DNA from: Oscillospiraceae bacterium | Lineage (GTDB): Bacteria; Bacillota; Clostridia; Oscillospirales; Ruminococcaceae | Assembly: GCA_009777635.1 (NCBI GenBank) | Contig: WRLK01000010.1 | Coordinates: 1 to 64,000 of the forward strand | Length of the DNA: 64,000 bases | Direction of reading: 5' to 3' | Part shown: positions 44,316 through 53,264 of the stretch, one piece after another | Layout: every line of letters starts with the position of its first letter | Numbering within the stretch: the stretch's first letter is position 1 | The notes under the pieces: model-generated | Seen by the model: only the letters and a program-made list of their open reading frames with translations | Databases searched by the model: none | What the model was told of the DNA's origin: nothing | Made by a program: the position numbers and the translations under genes

Positions 44316-45761
44316 ATGAACCCGGTAACAAGTATAACCCCGGCGCCGGAAGCGGCTGGAGTTAAGGCCCAGGCGGGAAAGCCTTCAAAAGACGCCGGAG
44401 CTGATTTTCAAAGTATGTTGGAGTCCGCGATAAACACTCCGGAAGCGACAAGGGAAGCGCGGCAAAGTGAAAAAGGCGATGCTAAAGCCGCGAAATTTCC
44501 AGAAGCCGGTGAGGAATCCGGCATAAACCCGGAAAACGAGAACGAAGCCGTTAATGCTGAGATATCAGCCGCCATGACAGCCGCGGTAAGCGTTACGTTC
44601 GGCCAGCAGATAGAAACAATAGACGCGCATGCGTCCCCCGGGACGGCACAGGAGCCGATTGAAGAAACGAGGGCGCAAGCCCCGGCGCCACCGGAAACTC
44701 CCGCCGCACAAGCGGAGTCAAAAGCCCACGAATCGCGCGGGCAGGAAGTCCCGATGGGAACCGAGGAGCCTTTACAAGCACAGGAGTCACAGAAAGAACA
44801 GTCTTCGGCGCACTCCGATGCTTCAAGCCGCGGCACAAACGTACAAAAGCAACACTATCATGAGGACGCCCCGGCATCTGACATACACAGGGAGCTTAGG
44901 GCGGAAAGCTACGCTTACCGAATAAGCAGGGCGCCGGCCGGCGAGGAGGCTTCAAAGCTTGGCGAAATGTTCCAGAAAGCGGCGCAGGAGCTGGGTCAAA
45001 ACCAAAACAAGCCGGTGACGATAGAAGTTCAAAACCCCGCGGAAGAAGCGGCGATTGAAGAGCCAAAAACGGCAGATGTTTCCGAAAAAGCCGTGGGCGC
45101 AGGGCAAAAAGAAATCGATGAAGCAGGTGCTTCGGCTACGCGAAAGACAAACGACAACCATCGGCCAAACGTGACAAAGCCGGAACAAAGTACTATAAAA
45201 GCGTCTAAAAAGCTTGACCACAAAGACTATACGCCATCCACGCAGGCGGCGCGCGAACCGGAAGCAACCGTGCGGGAAACCGAAAAACCGTCCGACGCGA
45301 AGCCGCAGCCGGTCAGGGCGCCGGACCAGATAGAACAAATCAGGGCACAGGTCATCCGTAACATCGAGCAGGAGAGAATGGAGTTCAGGATGCAGCTGAA
45401 CCCGCAGGAATTAGGAAGAATCAACGTAAAGATGATTCTTGAAGGCGGAAAGCTCGCAGTCCAGATTACGGCGTTCAACCCGAAAGCGGCGGATATGCTC
45501 ACACGGCAGGCCGACGGGCTCATAGCAGCCCTTAAGACAGGGAATATGGAAGTATCCTCTGTGAACATCGTGACGGCGGGAGAAAACGTAAGCGCCGACA
45601 TGAACAGCGAATACAACCTTGCAAACCCGCAGAGAGACAGCCAAAACCCGGATAGGCCGGAAGGCGCGGGACGAATCGGCGAAGCCAAAGGCGAGACGGA
45701 ATCCGGCGCCGAAACCGAGGAAGAGATAAAGCCTCAAGGGCTTCTCAACTATTTGATTTGA
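44316..45761 (+). CDS. fliK: Flagellar hook-length control protein FliK
   Basis: 481 aa. Long disordered N-terminus rich in Ala, Glu, Pro and Gln acts as the molecular ruler. Conserved C-terminal Flg_hook domain (residues 345-430): FRMQLNPQELGRINVKMILE and GNMEVSSVNIV. GGGGG before ATG 44316. Confidence 0.9.
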   Translation: MNPVTSITPAPEAAGVKAQAGKPSKDAGADFQSMLESAINTPEATREARQSEKGDAKAAKFPEAGEESGINPENENEAVNAEISAAMTAAVSVTFGQQIETIDAHASPGTAQEPIEETRAQAPAPPETPAAQAESKAHESRGQEVPMGTEEPLQAQESQKEQSSAHSDASSRGTNVQKQHYHEDAPASDIHRELRAESYAYRISRAPAGEEASKLGEMFQKAAQELGQNQNKPVTIEVQNPAEEAAIEEPKTADVSEKAVGAGQKEIDEAGASATRKTNDNHRPNVTKPEQSTIKASKKLDHKDYTPSTQAAREPEATVRETEKPSDAKPQPVRAPDQIEQIRAQVIRNIEQERMEFRMQLNPQELGRINVKMILEGGKLAVQITAFNPKAADMLTRQADGLIAALKTGNMEVSSVNIVTAGENVSADMNSEYNLANPQRDSQNPDRPEGAGRIGEAKGETESGAETEEEIKPQGLLNYLI

Positions 45762-45777
45762 TCGAAAGGAGATTACT

Positions 45778-46476
45778 ATGTCAAATGTAAATAGTGCTAA
45801 TGATATATTTGCACCAATTAACTCAGGAATAACATCAAGCACAGCTATAAAGGGCAAGAGTGCGGACGAAATGGGGATGGATGATTTCTTCAAGCTCTTA
45901 GTCGCCCAGATGACAAACCAGGATATGACGGACCCGCAGAGCAACACCGAATTTATCGCACAAATGGCGCAGTTTTCCTCCCTGCAAGGTATGAAGACTT
46001 TACAGGAATACCAGCTTTCGTCTTACGCGGTGTCATACGTCGGCAAGCACGTCACAATCGCACAGGTAAACCAGCAGACGGGGGAGCTTGAAACGATCGC
46101 GGGCAAGGTTGAAAGCGTCACCTTCTACGACGGGCGGCCGCAGGTGATCGTAAACGGTACGGGATACGAGCTACATACTGTCATGGAGGTAGGCGTAGCG
46201 CCGGGCGACAGGACGCCGGAAGAGGGCAATGGAATCAAACAGCCGCAAAGCTACACCGAAGCGCTTCTGCTGTACAAGGGCAAGCTTGTGACGCTGACAT
46301 ATACGGGCGAGAACGACGAAGAGCAGGAGCTTACAGGCGTCGTCGAAACGGTAAGACAAAGGGACAGCGCGTTCTTCGTGGTGATAGACGACAAGGAATA
46401 CCTTGCTAGCGCAAAAACTATAAAGGACATTCAAGAGGCGCCGGCTCAAGAGCCGGAAAACAGCGAGCTGGATTAA
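45778..46476 (+). CDS. flgD: Flagellar hook capping protein FlgD
   Basis: 232 aa. Signature MDDFFKLLVAQMTNQDMTDP with EFIAQMAQFSSLQGM. The C-terminal part has a tudor-like domain. Caps the growing hook. GAAAGGAG upstream. Confidence 0.93.
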   Translation: MSNVNSANDIFAPINSGITSSTAIKGKSADEMGMDDFFKLLVAQMTNQDMTDPQSNTEFIAQMAQFSSLQGMKTLQEYQLSSYAVSYVGKHVTIAQVNQQTGELETIAGKVESVTFYDGRPQVIVNGTGYELHTVMEVGVAPGDRTPEEGNGIKQPQSYTEALLLYKGKLVTLTYTGENDEEQELTGVVETVRQRDSAFFVVIDDKEYLASAKTIKDIQEAPAQEPENSELD

Positions 46477-46544
46477 CAGACAATACAGATAATACACAAG
46501 ATACACAAGCGCTCCAATCCCTAATATGAAAGGAAGAATTTATT

Positions 46545-48254
46545 ATGATGAGATCACTTTCGTCCGCGGTTGCAGGTCTTCGAACCCACCAGACTAAGAT
46601 GGACGTTATCGGTAATAATATAGCAAACGTAAACACATACGGCTTTAAGGCTAGCCGAACCACGTTCCAGGACGTATACTACCAGAATATTTCAAGCGGA
46701 AGCCGCGCGCAGGGTGCAATGAGCGGCGGAACAAACCCGACGCAGATCGGTTACGGCTCGTCCGTTGCGACAATTGACATGCTGATTACGCAGTCCGGTT
46801 CAGCTTCTACGGACCGCGCGCTTGACGTTTTCATCGCGGGCGAGGGTTTCCTCACGGCGAAAGACCCGTCCGGCAACCTGATTTACACCCGGCTTGGCAA
46901 CCTTCGTTTTGACGGCGAGGGCAACCTTGTAGACGGCACCGGAAATTTGATTCAAGGGTTCCCCATGGACGCCGACGGACGCCCCATAATCAGCCCGGAC
47001 GGCACCATCTCGGTTTCAGAGCTTTCTGCCATTAAATGCGACCCTGAAATCCTTAATAAGCTGACCGATATTTTCATCAGCAGGACCGGCGCGATCGTCG
47101 GCATTTTGCCGGGCGAGGCTGAAATGGGAGACATAAACAAAGCGCTTGACAGATACGGCATTGACCCCGATTCAATCACAATCCCGCCCGATTCTGTTTA
47201 TTCCGGCGGCGTCAAGATGGTTGTCGGCTCGCTGCCCTCCGATTTGAACGCTCTTAGCACGGCAATCTTCGGCACCGGCGGCAACATTGCAAGCATAGAT
47301 TTTGGCGACGTGGGATTGCCCGATATGGCCGGATATGAAATTACAGTTACATCAGGCAATACCATTACTTTCTTCAGGCCCGGAGTTCCGGCTTCCCCCG
47401 GCGTGCCTGCCCAACCGGAAGTCGTCTATGAGGGGCGTATAAGTAACGGTAAAATTGAGCTGAAGAACAGTTCGGGTAAAGTCGCCATGGTCATTAACCT
47501 TGAGACTACCGCTCCGCTCGTTCCAGTACCTTCGGCGCGCAGTGATTTAAATGTTGCTTATGATCCAAGCAATCCGGCTCATGCCCCGCTGACGCCGCAG
47601 CCTAACCCGAACCATCCGGATAATAACGGAGGCGTTTGGGGCACTGATCCGGATTTCCCCCTTGAGGCTACCGGCGCGGAAGACTACGTCACGCTTGTTG
47701 GCGCAGGCTCGCAAATACCTTCGCCTGTAGCTATGGGGCCGCTGAATTTCCAAATTACGACCATGGACAAGGGCGGCAACATTGTAAAGCTGCCAAGAGA
47801 CGCGGACGGCAATTACATCCCGTCGCCTCCGCCCACGGGCGCGAATCCGTTTGAAGCGGCGCCCGGCGGCTCGATGGACGGCTTCACTATCGCGTCTACC
47901 AGAGCAATTACGACCGCGAGCGACGCGTTCAGCATAGGCACGGCAAGAACGGCGGAAGGTATCAGGCTTCCCATCGGCAACCTTGCCCTTGCGAAGTTCC
48001 GCAACGCGGCGGGGCTTGCGGCCGCGGGCGGAAGCTACCTGGCTGAGACGTTCAACTCCGGCGAGGCGATTTTCGTACTGCCCAGCCTTGAGGGCACAGG
48101 GGCCGTAGAGGCCGGATACCTCGAAATGTCGAACGTCGACCTCTCGAAGGAGTTCACGGAAATGATTACAACACAGCGCGGCTTCCAGGCAAACTCAAGG
48201 ATTGTCTCGGTTTCAGACGAAATGCTTCAGGAGCTTGTCAATCTAAAACGATAA
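46545..48254 (+). CDS. flgE: Flagellar hook protein FlgE
   Basis: 569 aa. N-terminal SAVAGLRTHQTKMDVIGNNI, then ANVNTYGFKASR, and C-terminal EFTEMITTQRGFQANSRIVS are typical. A large central region, including a Pro/Asn/Asp-rich stretch near residues 340-430, makes it longer than the Salmonella protein. Builds the curved hook. Confidence 0.94.
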   Translation: MMRSLSSAVAGLRTHQTKMDVIGNNIANVNTYGFKASRTTFQDVYYQNISSGSRAQGAMSGGTNPTQIGYGSSVATIDMLITQSGSASTDRALDVFIAGEGFLTAKDPSGNLIYTRLGNLRFDGEGNLVDGTGNLIQGFPMDADGRPIISPDGTISVSELSAIKCDPEILNKLTDIFISRTGAIVGILPGEAEMGDINKALDRYGIDPDSITIPPDSVYSGGVKMVVGSLPSDLNALSTAIFGTGGNIASIDFGDVGLPDMAGYEITVTSGNTITFFRPGVPASPGVPAQPEVVYEGRISNGKIELKNSSGKVAMVINLETTAPLVPVPSARSDLNVAYDPSNPAHAPLTPQPNPNHPDNNGGVWGTDPDFPLEATGAEDYVTLVGAGSQIPSPVAMGPLNFQITTMDKGGNIVKLPRDADGNYIPSPPPTGANPFEAAPGGSMDGFTIASTRAITTASDAFSIGTARTAEGIRLPIGNLALAKFRNAAGLAAAGGSYLAETFNSGEAIFVLPSLEGTGAVEAGYLEMSNVDLSKEFTEMITTQRGFQANSRIVSVSDEMLQELVNLKR

Positions 48255-48287
48255 AATTATCCATAATATAGGTTAACAACGCACTTC

Positions 48288-48310
48288 GGCGGAGGATTTA
48301 ATCCTCCGCC
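48288..48310 (+). other. Stem-loop between flgE and flbD
   Basis: GGCGGAGGAT (48288-48297) pairs perfectly with ATCCTCCGCC (48301-48310). A T-rich stretch follows some 10 nt later rather than directly, so it may be a weak or processed terminator inside the operon. It also sequesters a GGAGG. Confidence 0.55.
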
Positions 48311-48341
48311 GGGTACGCGTTTATTTTAAGGAGTAGGCAAA

Positions 48342-48587
48342 ATGATAGAAGTTACAAAGCTAAACAAGAAAAAATTCATTTTAAATTGTGAGCTGATTGA
48401 GTCTATCGAATCCACGCCGGATACGGTCATCACGCTTAGAAACGGCAAGCTTTACATTGTCACCGAGCCGCCGGAACTGATCGTTGCAATGACCGTCAAA
48501 TTCAAACAAAACCTTTTTAGCGGGCTTTTGCCGCTTATCAAGCGCGGCGACGGCCACCCTGAAGGGCAGGAGGCCTCCGCCGAATGA
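48342..48587 (+). CDS. flbD: Flagellar FlbD family protein
   Basis: 81 aa. MIEVTKLNKKKFILNCELIE and TLRNGKLYIVTE are the family core. Always next to motA in Firmicutes; role unclear. TGA overlaps the motA ATG. Confidence 0.9.
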   Translation: MIEVTKLNKKKFILNCELIESIESTPDTVITLRNGKLYIVTEPPELIVAMTVKFKQNLFSGLLPLIKRGDGHPEGQEASAE

Positions 48588-49390
48588 ATATTGCATTTCC
48601 ATTAGGGCTTTTGATTTGTATTGTCCTTTTGGTTTTTGGCATTGTTTTCGGGCAGGATTCAGGATATATCGCGGGATTTTTAAACGCGCCCGCATTTTTG
48701 ATTGTTGTGGGCGGCACGGCGGCTGCGCTGTTTGCGTCGTTTCCGGTAAGGATGACTGCCAAAATGTTTAGGCATATCCCGGTTATATTGGGGCTTACAA
48801 AGCAAGACCCGGCTAAGACTATAAAAATCATTGCGGATTTGTCGTACGTAGCGCGTAAGCAAGGGCTTTTGTCGCTTGAAGAAAGCGTGGAGGAATACGA
48901 CGATGTTTTTTTGCGTGACAGCGTAAAGCTTGCGGTTGACGCGGTCGACCCCGTAAAAACGCGGATGCAGCTTGAAAACGAGCTTTCCGTCATCGAGGCG
49001 CGGCACGCGCAAAACTGGGAGATCTACGACAGGGGGGCGGCCCTCGCGCCTGGCTTCGGTATGCTGGGGACGCTTGCCGGTATTATCATCATGTTCGGTG
49101 GCTTAAGGTTTGAGGAAGAGGGCGGCATGCCGTTTTTTTCCGGAAGTCTGTCGCTTGCGTTTGCCGCCGTATTTTACGGCATACTTCTGGTAAATTTGTT
49201 TTTTATACCGGCAGCCTCGCAGCTTCGGGCGGCGCACGCCGAGGAAATGTTTTGCAAGGAGCTTATAATCGAGGGCGTTATTGCGATACAGGCGGGCGAA
49301 AATCCGCGCCATATCGAGGAGAAGCTTAAAACCTTTTTAACGCAGTCGGAGCGCCGGAAAGCGGAAGCCGCATACGACGAAGAAGCATAG
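48584..49390 (+). CDS. motA: Flagellar stator protein MotA
   Basis: 268 aa, four membrane segments. Functional prolines are present in APGFGMLGTLAG and LFFIPAASQL, and the cytoplasmic loop holds charged residues. Forms the pentameric ring around a MotB dimer. Its partner downstream lacks the key aspartate. Otherwise normal. Confidence 0.92.
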   Translation: MNIAFPLGLLICIVLLVFGIVFGQDSGYIAGFLNAPAFLIVVGGTAAALFASFPVRMTAKMFRHIPVILGLTKQDPAKTIKIIADLSYVARKQGLLSLEESVEEYDDVFLRDSVKLAVDAVDPVKTRMQLENELSVIEARHAQNWEIYDRGAALAPGFGMLGTLAGIIIMFGGLRFEEEGGMPFFSGSLSLAFAAVFYGILLVNLFFIPAASQLRAAHAEEMFCKELIIEGVIAIQAGENPRHIEEKLKTFLTQSERRKAEAAYDEEA

Positions 49391-49442
49391 AAAATATTTT
49401 GCTTTTTTAAATTTTTATGGTATGATAGAAAGTAGGTGTGCT

Positions 49443-50147
49443 GTGTCAAGGAGAAAAATCGCAAGACGCTGCGATTTGGGAAGTCAATGGCTTCATGCTT
49501 ACGCAGGCACGGTCACTATACTTCTGGCTGTTTTGCTTTTGCTGGTTTCAATGTCCACCCTTGACATTTACCGCTTTAACACGCTTGTTTCGCAATTGAT
49601 GCACGCGTCGGGAACATCGGTAAAAATCGCGGCAAACGCAGCCGACGCCGCCCCGGTCACTCCCGGCTTGAGGGAATTATCCGAAAATATCGAAAAACAC
49701 ATACTTAAGGCGGGGCTTGAGAATGCGGCCCGCGTTTCATACGGCCATGGGTATGTGTTCGTAAGATTTAGCGGCGATACGCTGTTCGAGCCCGATACCG
49801 CCGTATTAAACAGGCAAGGGCGAGAGATACTACAAGTTATTGGCGAAGATATCCCGGCTTTCATGGAAAGCTACGCGGCGGTAAGCATCCACGGGCACAC
49901 GGCGTCAATTCCAGACGGGGCGGGATACGGTGTTTCCGACAGGATGTTTTCAGCACAGCGCGCAAACGCCGTCTTAGCCGTACTGGAAGATACGGCTGCT
50001 GCTCCGGATCATCTTTTCGCAATCGGATGGGGCGGGGCGAGGCCGATTGCGGGGCGCGGGAATAGCCGCCGGATTGAAATTTTAATAAGCGCAAAAGATT
50101 TACAAGGAGAACAGCTAGACAACATATATGCAAAACTGGTAGAATGA
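49443..50147 (+). CDS. motB: MotB-like stator protein lacking the ion-conducting aspartate
   Basis: 234 aa from GTG 49443 (TAGGTG upstream). One membrane helix, WLHAYAGTVTILLAVLLLLV, then a periplasmic OmpA-type peptidoglycan-binding domain (VSIHGHTASIPDG, SAQRANAVLAVLE, GNSRRIEILI). In MotB proteins the helix begins YADLMT with an essential Asp (B. subtilis Asp24, E. coli Asp32). Here codon GGC at 49506-49508 gives Gly22 instead. The binding domain is also divergent: HTAS for HTDN and SDRMFSAQRA for SNWELSxxRA. By position after motA it is the stator subunit, but proton or sodium flow through it is questionable. Confidence 0.82.
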   Translation: MSRRKIARRCDLGSQWLHAYAGTVTILLAVLLLLVSMSTLDIYRFNTLVSQLMHASGTSVKIAANAADAAPVTPGLRELSENIEKHILKAGLENAARVSYGHGYVFVRFSGDTLFEPDTAVLNRQGREILQVIGEDIPAFMESYAAVSIHGHTASIPDGAGYGVSDRMFSAQRANAVLAVLEDTAAAPDHLFAIGWGGARPIAGRGNSRRIEILISAKDLQGEQLDNIYAKLVE

Positions 50148-50263
50148 TATGTGAAAAACCATGAACGGGAGTTCATGTGCAGTTTACACGATTATGCCGA
50201 TCGTCATGATTTTAACTTCAACTCGAACCTATTACATGTATGGAACGGGGGGAACTCCGATAA

Positions 50264-51259
50264 ATGGAAGTATTGTCACAAAGCCAAATAGACGACCTTT
50301 TAAATTCGCTGACATCACCGGGCGCCGACCTTGAGGAAGATTCGGGCAGTATCGACCCCGGCGCGAAACGTGTAAAGGAATACGACTTTCGCACTCCGAA
50401 GCGGTTTACAAAAGAACAGCTTAAAATCGTTTCAAGCGTTTATGAAAACTATTCGAGGCTATTATCCTCATACCTTACAAGCATGCTCAGGCTTTTTGTA
50501 GAGATAGAATGCACGCACATCGAGGAGCAGCGGTATTCCGAGTTCAACCTGGCGCTGCCGGACCAGGTCATGACGGGTATCGGCGAAATCCGGTTTACAG
50601 GATCGACTGAAGAAAACAACGTGATCATCATGGATTTCGCAAGGCCTATCGCCTTTGCGATTATCGAGCGCCTGTTAGGCGGAACCGGCGACGGGATCGA
50701 AATCGAGCGCGATTTTACCGAGATCGAATTGTCGCTGATGGAAAATGTCTTCAAGGGCGCGTTTCCACAGATGTCGGACTCATGGTTTAACTATTTCGAG
50801 CTTGACACGCTTTATCGCAAGATAGAGACAAACTCGCGCCTGATGCAGGTCATCGGCCCTGACGATACGGTCGTCATTATCATGCTTGACGTCACGATGA
50901 AAGATTTGCAGGGCAGAATCAGTATCTGTATCCCGGCTGTGTGCCTTGAGGAGATCCTCAAGCGGATAGATTTGCAGAACATCAGAAACTTAAGGCGCAT
51001 CAACAGCGCAAGCGACAAGGAACGCCGCGAGCTCGTCATGAATTACCTTCAGGAAAGCGAACTTGAAATGCGCTGCGTTGTCGGGCGCGCAGAAGTGAAT
51101 CTGGGAGATGTGTATTATCTCAGCGTGGGCGACGTGCTCCAGCTTGGAAAGCCAATCAGCGACCCCGTGGACTTAAACGTCGGGGAATCCTGCTGGTTTC
51201 ACGGTAAAATCGGTATCCAAAGAGGGAAAAAGGCGATTCAAATCCAGGAAGTTTTGTAG
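50264..51259 (+). CDS. fliM: Flagellar motor switch protein FliM
   Basis: 331 aa. N-terminal CheY-binding LSQSQIDDLLNSL, middle CheC-like domain, and C-terminal SpoA domain (YYLSVGDVLQLGKPISDPVD). ATG 50264 follows GGGGGGAAC. No fliL gene lies between motB and fliM as is common. Confidence 0.94.
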   Translation: MEVLSQSQIDDLLNSLTSPGADLEEDSGSIDPGAKRVKEYDFRTPKRFTKEQLKIVSSVYENYSRLLSSYLTSMLRLFVEIECTHIEEQRYSEFNLALPDQVMTGIGEIRFTGSTEENNVIIMDFARPIAFAIIERLLGGTGDGIEIERDFTEIELSLMENVFKGAFPQMSDSWFNYFELDTLYRKIETNSRLMQVIGPDDTVVIIMLDVTMKDLQGRISICIPAVCLEEILKRIDLQNIRNLRRINSASDKERRELVMNYLQESELEMRCVVGRAEVNLGDVYYLSVGDVLQLGKPISDPVDLNVGESCWFHGKIGIQRGKKAIQIQEVL

Positions 51260-51280
51260 TAAACGAGGTGTGTTGACAGT

Positions 51281-52474
51281 ATGGCCGATGAAATATTTAC
51301 GCCAATGGAAATAGATACGATCGGCGAAATTATGAATATCAGCATGGGATCTGCGGCAACGGCGGCTTCTACGCTGCTTGACAACAAGGTCACGATTACG
51401 ACCCCGGTCGTACAGGTCGCTACGTTCGAAGACTTCAGGATTGATCAGCTCGAGCCTGCGATTGCTGTTGAAATCACGTATGTAGAGGGCATATCCGGCT
51501 CCAATATCCTCATCCTGAGAAGGGAGGACGTCCGCGTCATTTTATCAATGATGATGATGACGGAGCTCCCTGCGGATTTCGAGGTGGACGAAATGGCGCA
51601 AAGCGCCATATGTGAGCTCATGAACCAGATGATGGGCTCTTCGGCAACGGTTTTGTCGTGTTTTCTGGGCCGGACAATCAACATTTCCACGCCCGAGCCC
51701 GTCGCGATTGACGAGATAGACGAGTTTAAGACAAGGCATTTCGGCGACAACCCCGAAATTCTGACCATCTCGTTCGAGCTTGAAATCGCCGATAAGATGA
51801 AAACCACGTTCCTGTGCGCGATGCATATCGAGCTTGCAAAAGAGATTATCGATATATCGCTTAACTTTGGCTCCGAAGAGGAAGAAGAACCTGTGCATGA
51901 AGAAGTTCTTCCTCCCCCGATGCCTCAGGCTCCGCCGCCGATGCCTGAGCCGCAGCCGATGCCTCAGGCGCCGCCTATAACGCAGGAGCCGTATCCGCAA
52001 GCGCCGCCGATGCAAGAACCGATGGCGCCGCCGATGCAGCAGCCGTACCCGCAGCAGCCGTATCCGCAGCAGCCTTACGCACCGCCGTACCCGCAGCAGC
52101 AATATCCGGCGCCCGGTTACGGGTACCCGATGCCGCAGGCCCCGGCAGCCCCGATTAAGGTTCAGGACTATAACTACAACGATTTCGGCGGAGACGGGGG
52201 CTTCGGCAAGGACGCCCCGACAAATCTTGATTTGATTATGGGCGTTCCGGTTATGGTGACGGTCGAGCTGGGACGGACAAAAAGGAAAATCAAAGAAATA
52301 CTGGAGTTTGGGCAAGGCACGATTGTGGAGCTTGACAAGCAGGCAGGGTCCCAGGTGGATGTAATCGTGAACGGTCAGCTTATCGCACGTGGGGACGTCG
52401 TCGTCGTAGACGACAACTTCAGCATCCGCATTACGGAGATACTAAAGAGCCGCGATTCGCTGGGGATAGTTTAA
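51281..52474 (+). CDS. fliY: Flagellar motor switch phosphatase FliY
   Basis: 397 aa. Residues 1-200: two CheC-type phosphatase repeats (EIDTIGEIMNISMGSAATAA and EMAQSAICELMNQMMGSS). Residues 215-290: a linker made of Pro, Gln, Tyr and Met repeats. Residues 310-397: FliN/SpoA domain (VMVTVELGRTKRKIKEILEF). Dephosphorylates CheY-P at the switch and forms the C-ring. Confidence 0.93.
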   Translation: MADEIFTPMEIDTIGEIMNISMGSAATAASTLLDNKVTITTPVVQVATFEDFRIDQLEPAIAVEITYVEGISGSNILILRREDVRVILSMMMMTELPADFEVDEMAQSAICELMNQMMGSSATVLSCFLGRTINISTPEPVAIDEIDEFKTRHFGDNPEILTISFELEIADKMKTTFLCAMHIELAKEIIDISLNFGSEEEEEPVHEEVLPPPMPQAPPPMPEPQPMPQAPPITQEPYPQAPPMQEPMAPPMQQPYPQQPYPQQPYAPPYPQQQYPAPGYGYPMPQAPAAPIKVQDYNYNDFGGDGGFGKDAPTNLDLIMGVPVMVTVELGRTKRKIKEILEFGQGTIVELDKQAGSQVDVIVNGQLIARGDVVVVDDNFSIRITEILKSRDSLGIV

Positions 52475-52511
52475 TTAATCATTGAAATATTTATAGGTAG
52501 GTGCAACTGAT

Positions 52512-52871
52512 ATGAGTAAGATTCTAGTGGTTGACGATGCGGCTTTTATGCGTATGATGATAAAGGATACGCTTAACAAGCTGGGGTATACCGACGTCGA
52601 GGAGGCTGCCGATGGCGCGATTGCCGTCGAGAAATTCCAGCAGCTCGGCCCCGATTTGGTAATGCTTGACGTTACCATGCCGAACCTTGACGGAATAGGC
52701 GCGCTTAAAGCAATCAAACAGCTCAAGCCCGACGCGAAGGTCGTCATGTGTTCCGCGATGGGGCAGGAATCCATGGTCGTCGAAGCCATCAAGCTCGGCG
52801 CGCTGGATTTTATTGTCAAGCCGTTTAAACCTGACAGAATTGCAAAAACTATGAAAGCTGTGCTGGGATAA
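52512..52871 (+). CDS. cheY: Response regulator CheY
   Basis: 119 aa single receiver domain. Phospho-acceptor Asp in LVMLDVTMPNLDG, acidic pair VVDDAA, switch Ser in MCSAMGQ, Lys in IVKPFKPD. Acts on FliM/FliY. Follows fliY as in B. subtilis. Confidence 0.94.
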   Translation: MSKILVVDDAAFMRMMIKDTLNKLGYTDVEEAADGAIAVEKFQQLGPDLVMLDVTMPNLDGIGALKAIKQLKPDAKVVMCSAMGQESMVVEAIKLGALDFIVKPFKPDRIAKTMKAVLG

Positions 52872-52874
52872 CTT

Positions 52875-53264
52875 ATGCAAACGGGAGAACATATACAGAC
52901 TTTCTATAACGGCATGGCAATCGTCGGTTCGCTGGTTATTACGGCGCTTGTTATTGTGCTTACTTATCTGGCCAGCCGCTGGTACGCGGGAAAAATGAAA
53001 TACAGCGTAGCGGGCCGCCATCTTAAGGTTGTGGACAGGGTTGCCTTGGGATACGGATGTGCGCTGATTGTCGTACAGGCCGGGGACAAGTTTTACCTTC
53101 TCGGTCAGGGCGACAAGAGCATCCGGCTTATCTGCGAGCTTGAGGGATTTACTCCGGAGCTTTATGAGACCTTGGGGAATCAAGCGCCATTCCAGCAGCT
53201 TTTTGAGGGATTTTTGAAAAAATCGAAAGGGAAAGACGCGTCAAACGATAGCGGTGGAGGATAG
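52875..53264 (+). CDS. fliO: Flagellar biosynthesis protein FliO
   Basis: 129 aa. One membrane segment near the N-terminus (VGSLVITALVIVLTYLASRW) and the cytoplasmic FliO domain (LKVVDRVALGYGCALIVVQA). Helps fold FliP. Its TAG overlaps the fliP GTG. Confidence 0.85.
   Translation: MQTGEHIQTFYNGMAIVGSLVITALVIVLTYLASRWYAGKMKYSVAGRHLKVVDRVALGYGCALIVVQAGDKFYLLGQGDKSIRLICELEGFTPELYETLGNQAPFQQLFEGFLKKSKGKDASNDSGGG

Noticed and set aside
49506..49508. Explaining the MotB Gly codon as a simple sequencing error
   Set aside because: Not excluded, but the flanking residues and the peptidoglycan-binding motif are also divergent, which argues for true divergence.
51920..52160. Short repeats in fliY as a CRISPR or VNTR locus
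   Set aside because: They are in-frame codon repeats of a Pro/Gln linker with no spacers. No CRISPR array was seen anywhere in the window.
51545..52315. 256-codon minus-strand frame opposite fliY
   Set aside because: Arg/His-rich antisense shadow of the Pro/Gln linker of fliY. Similar long antisense frames over fliI, fliK and gatA were rejected for the same reason.
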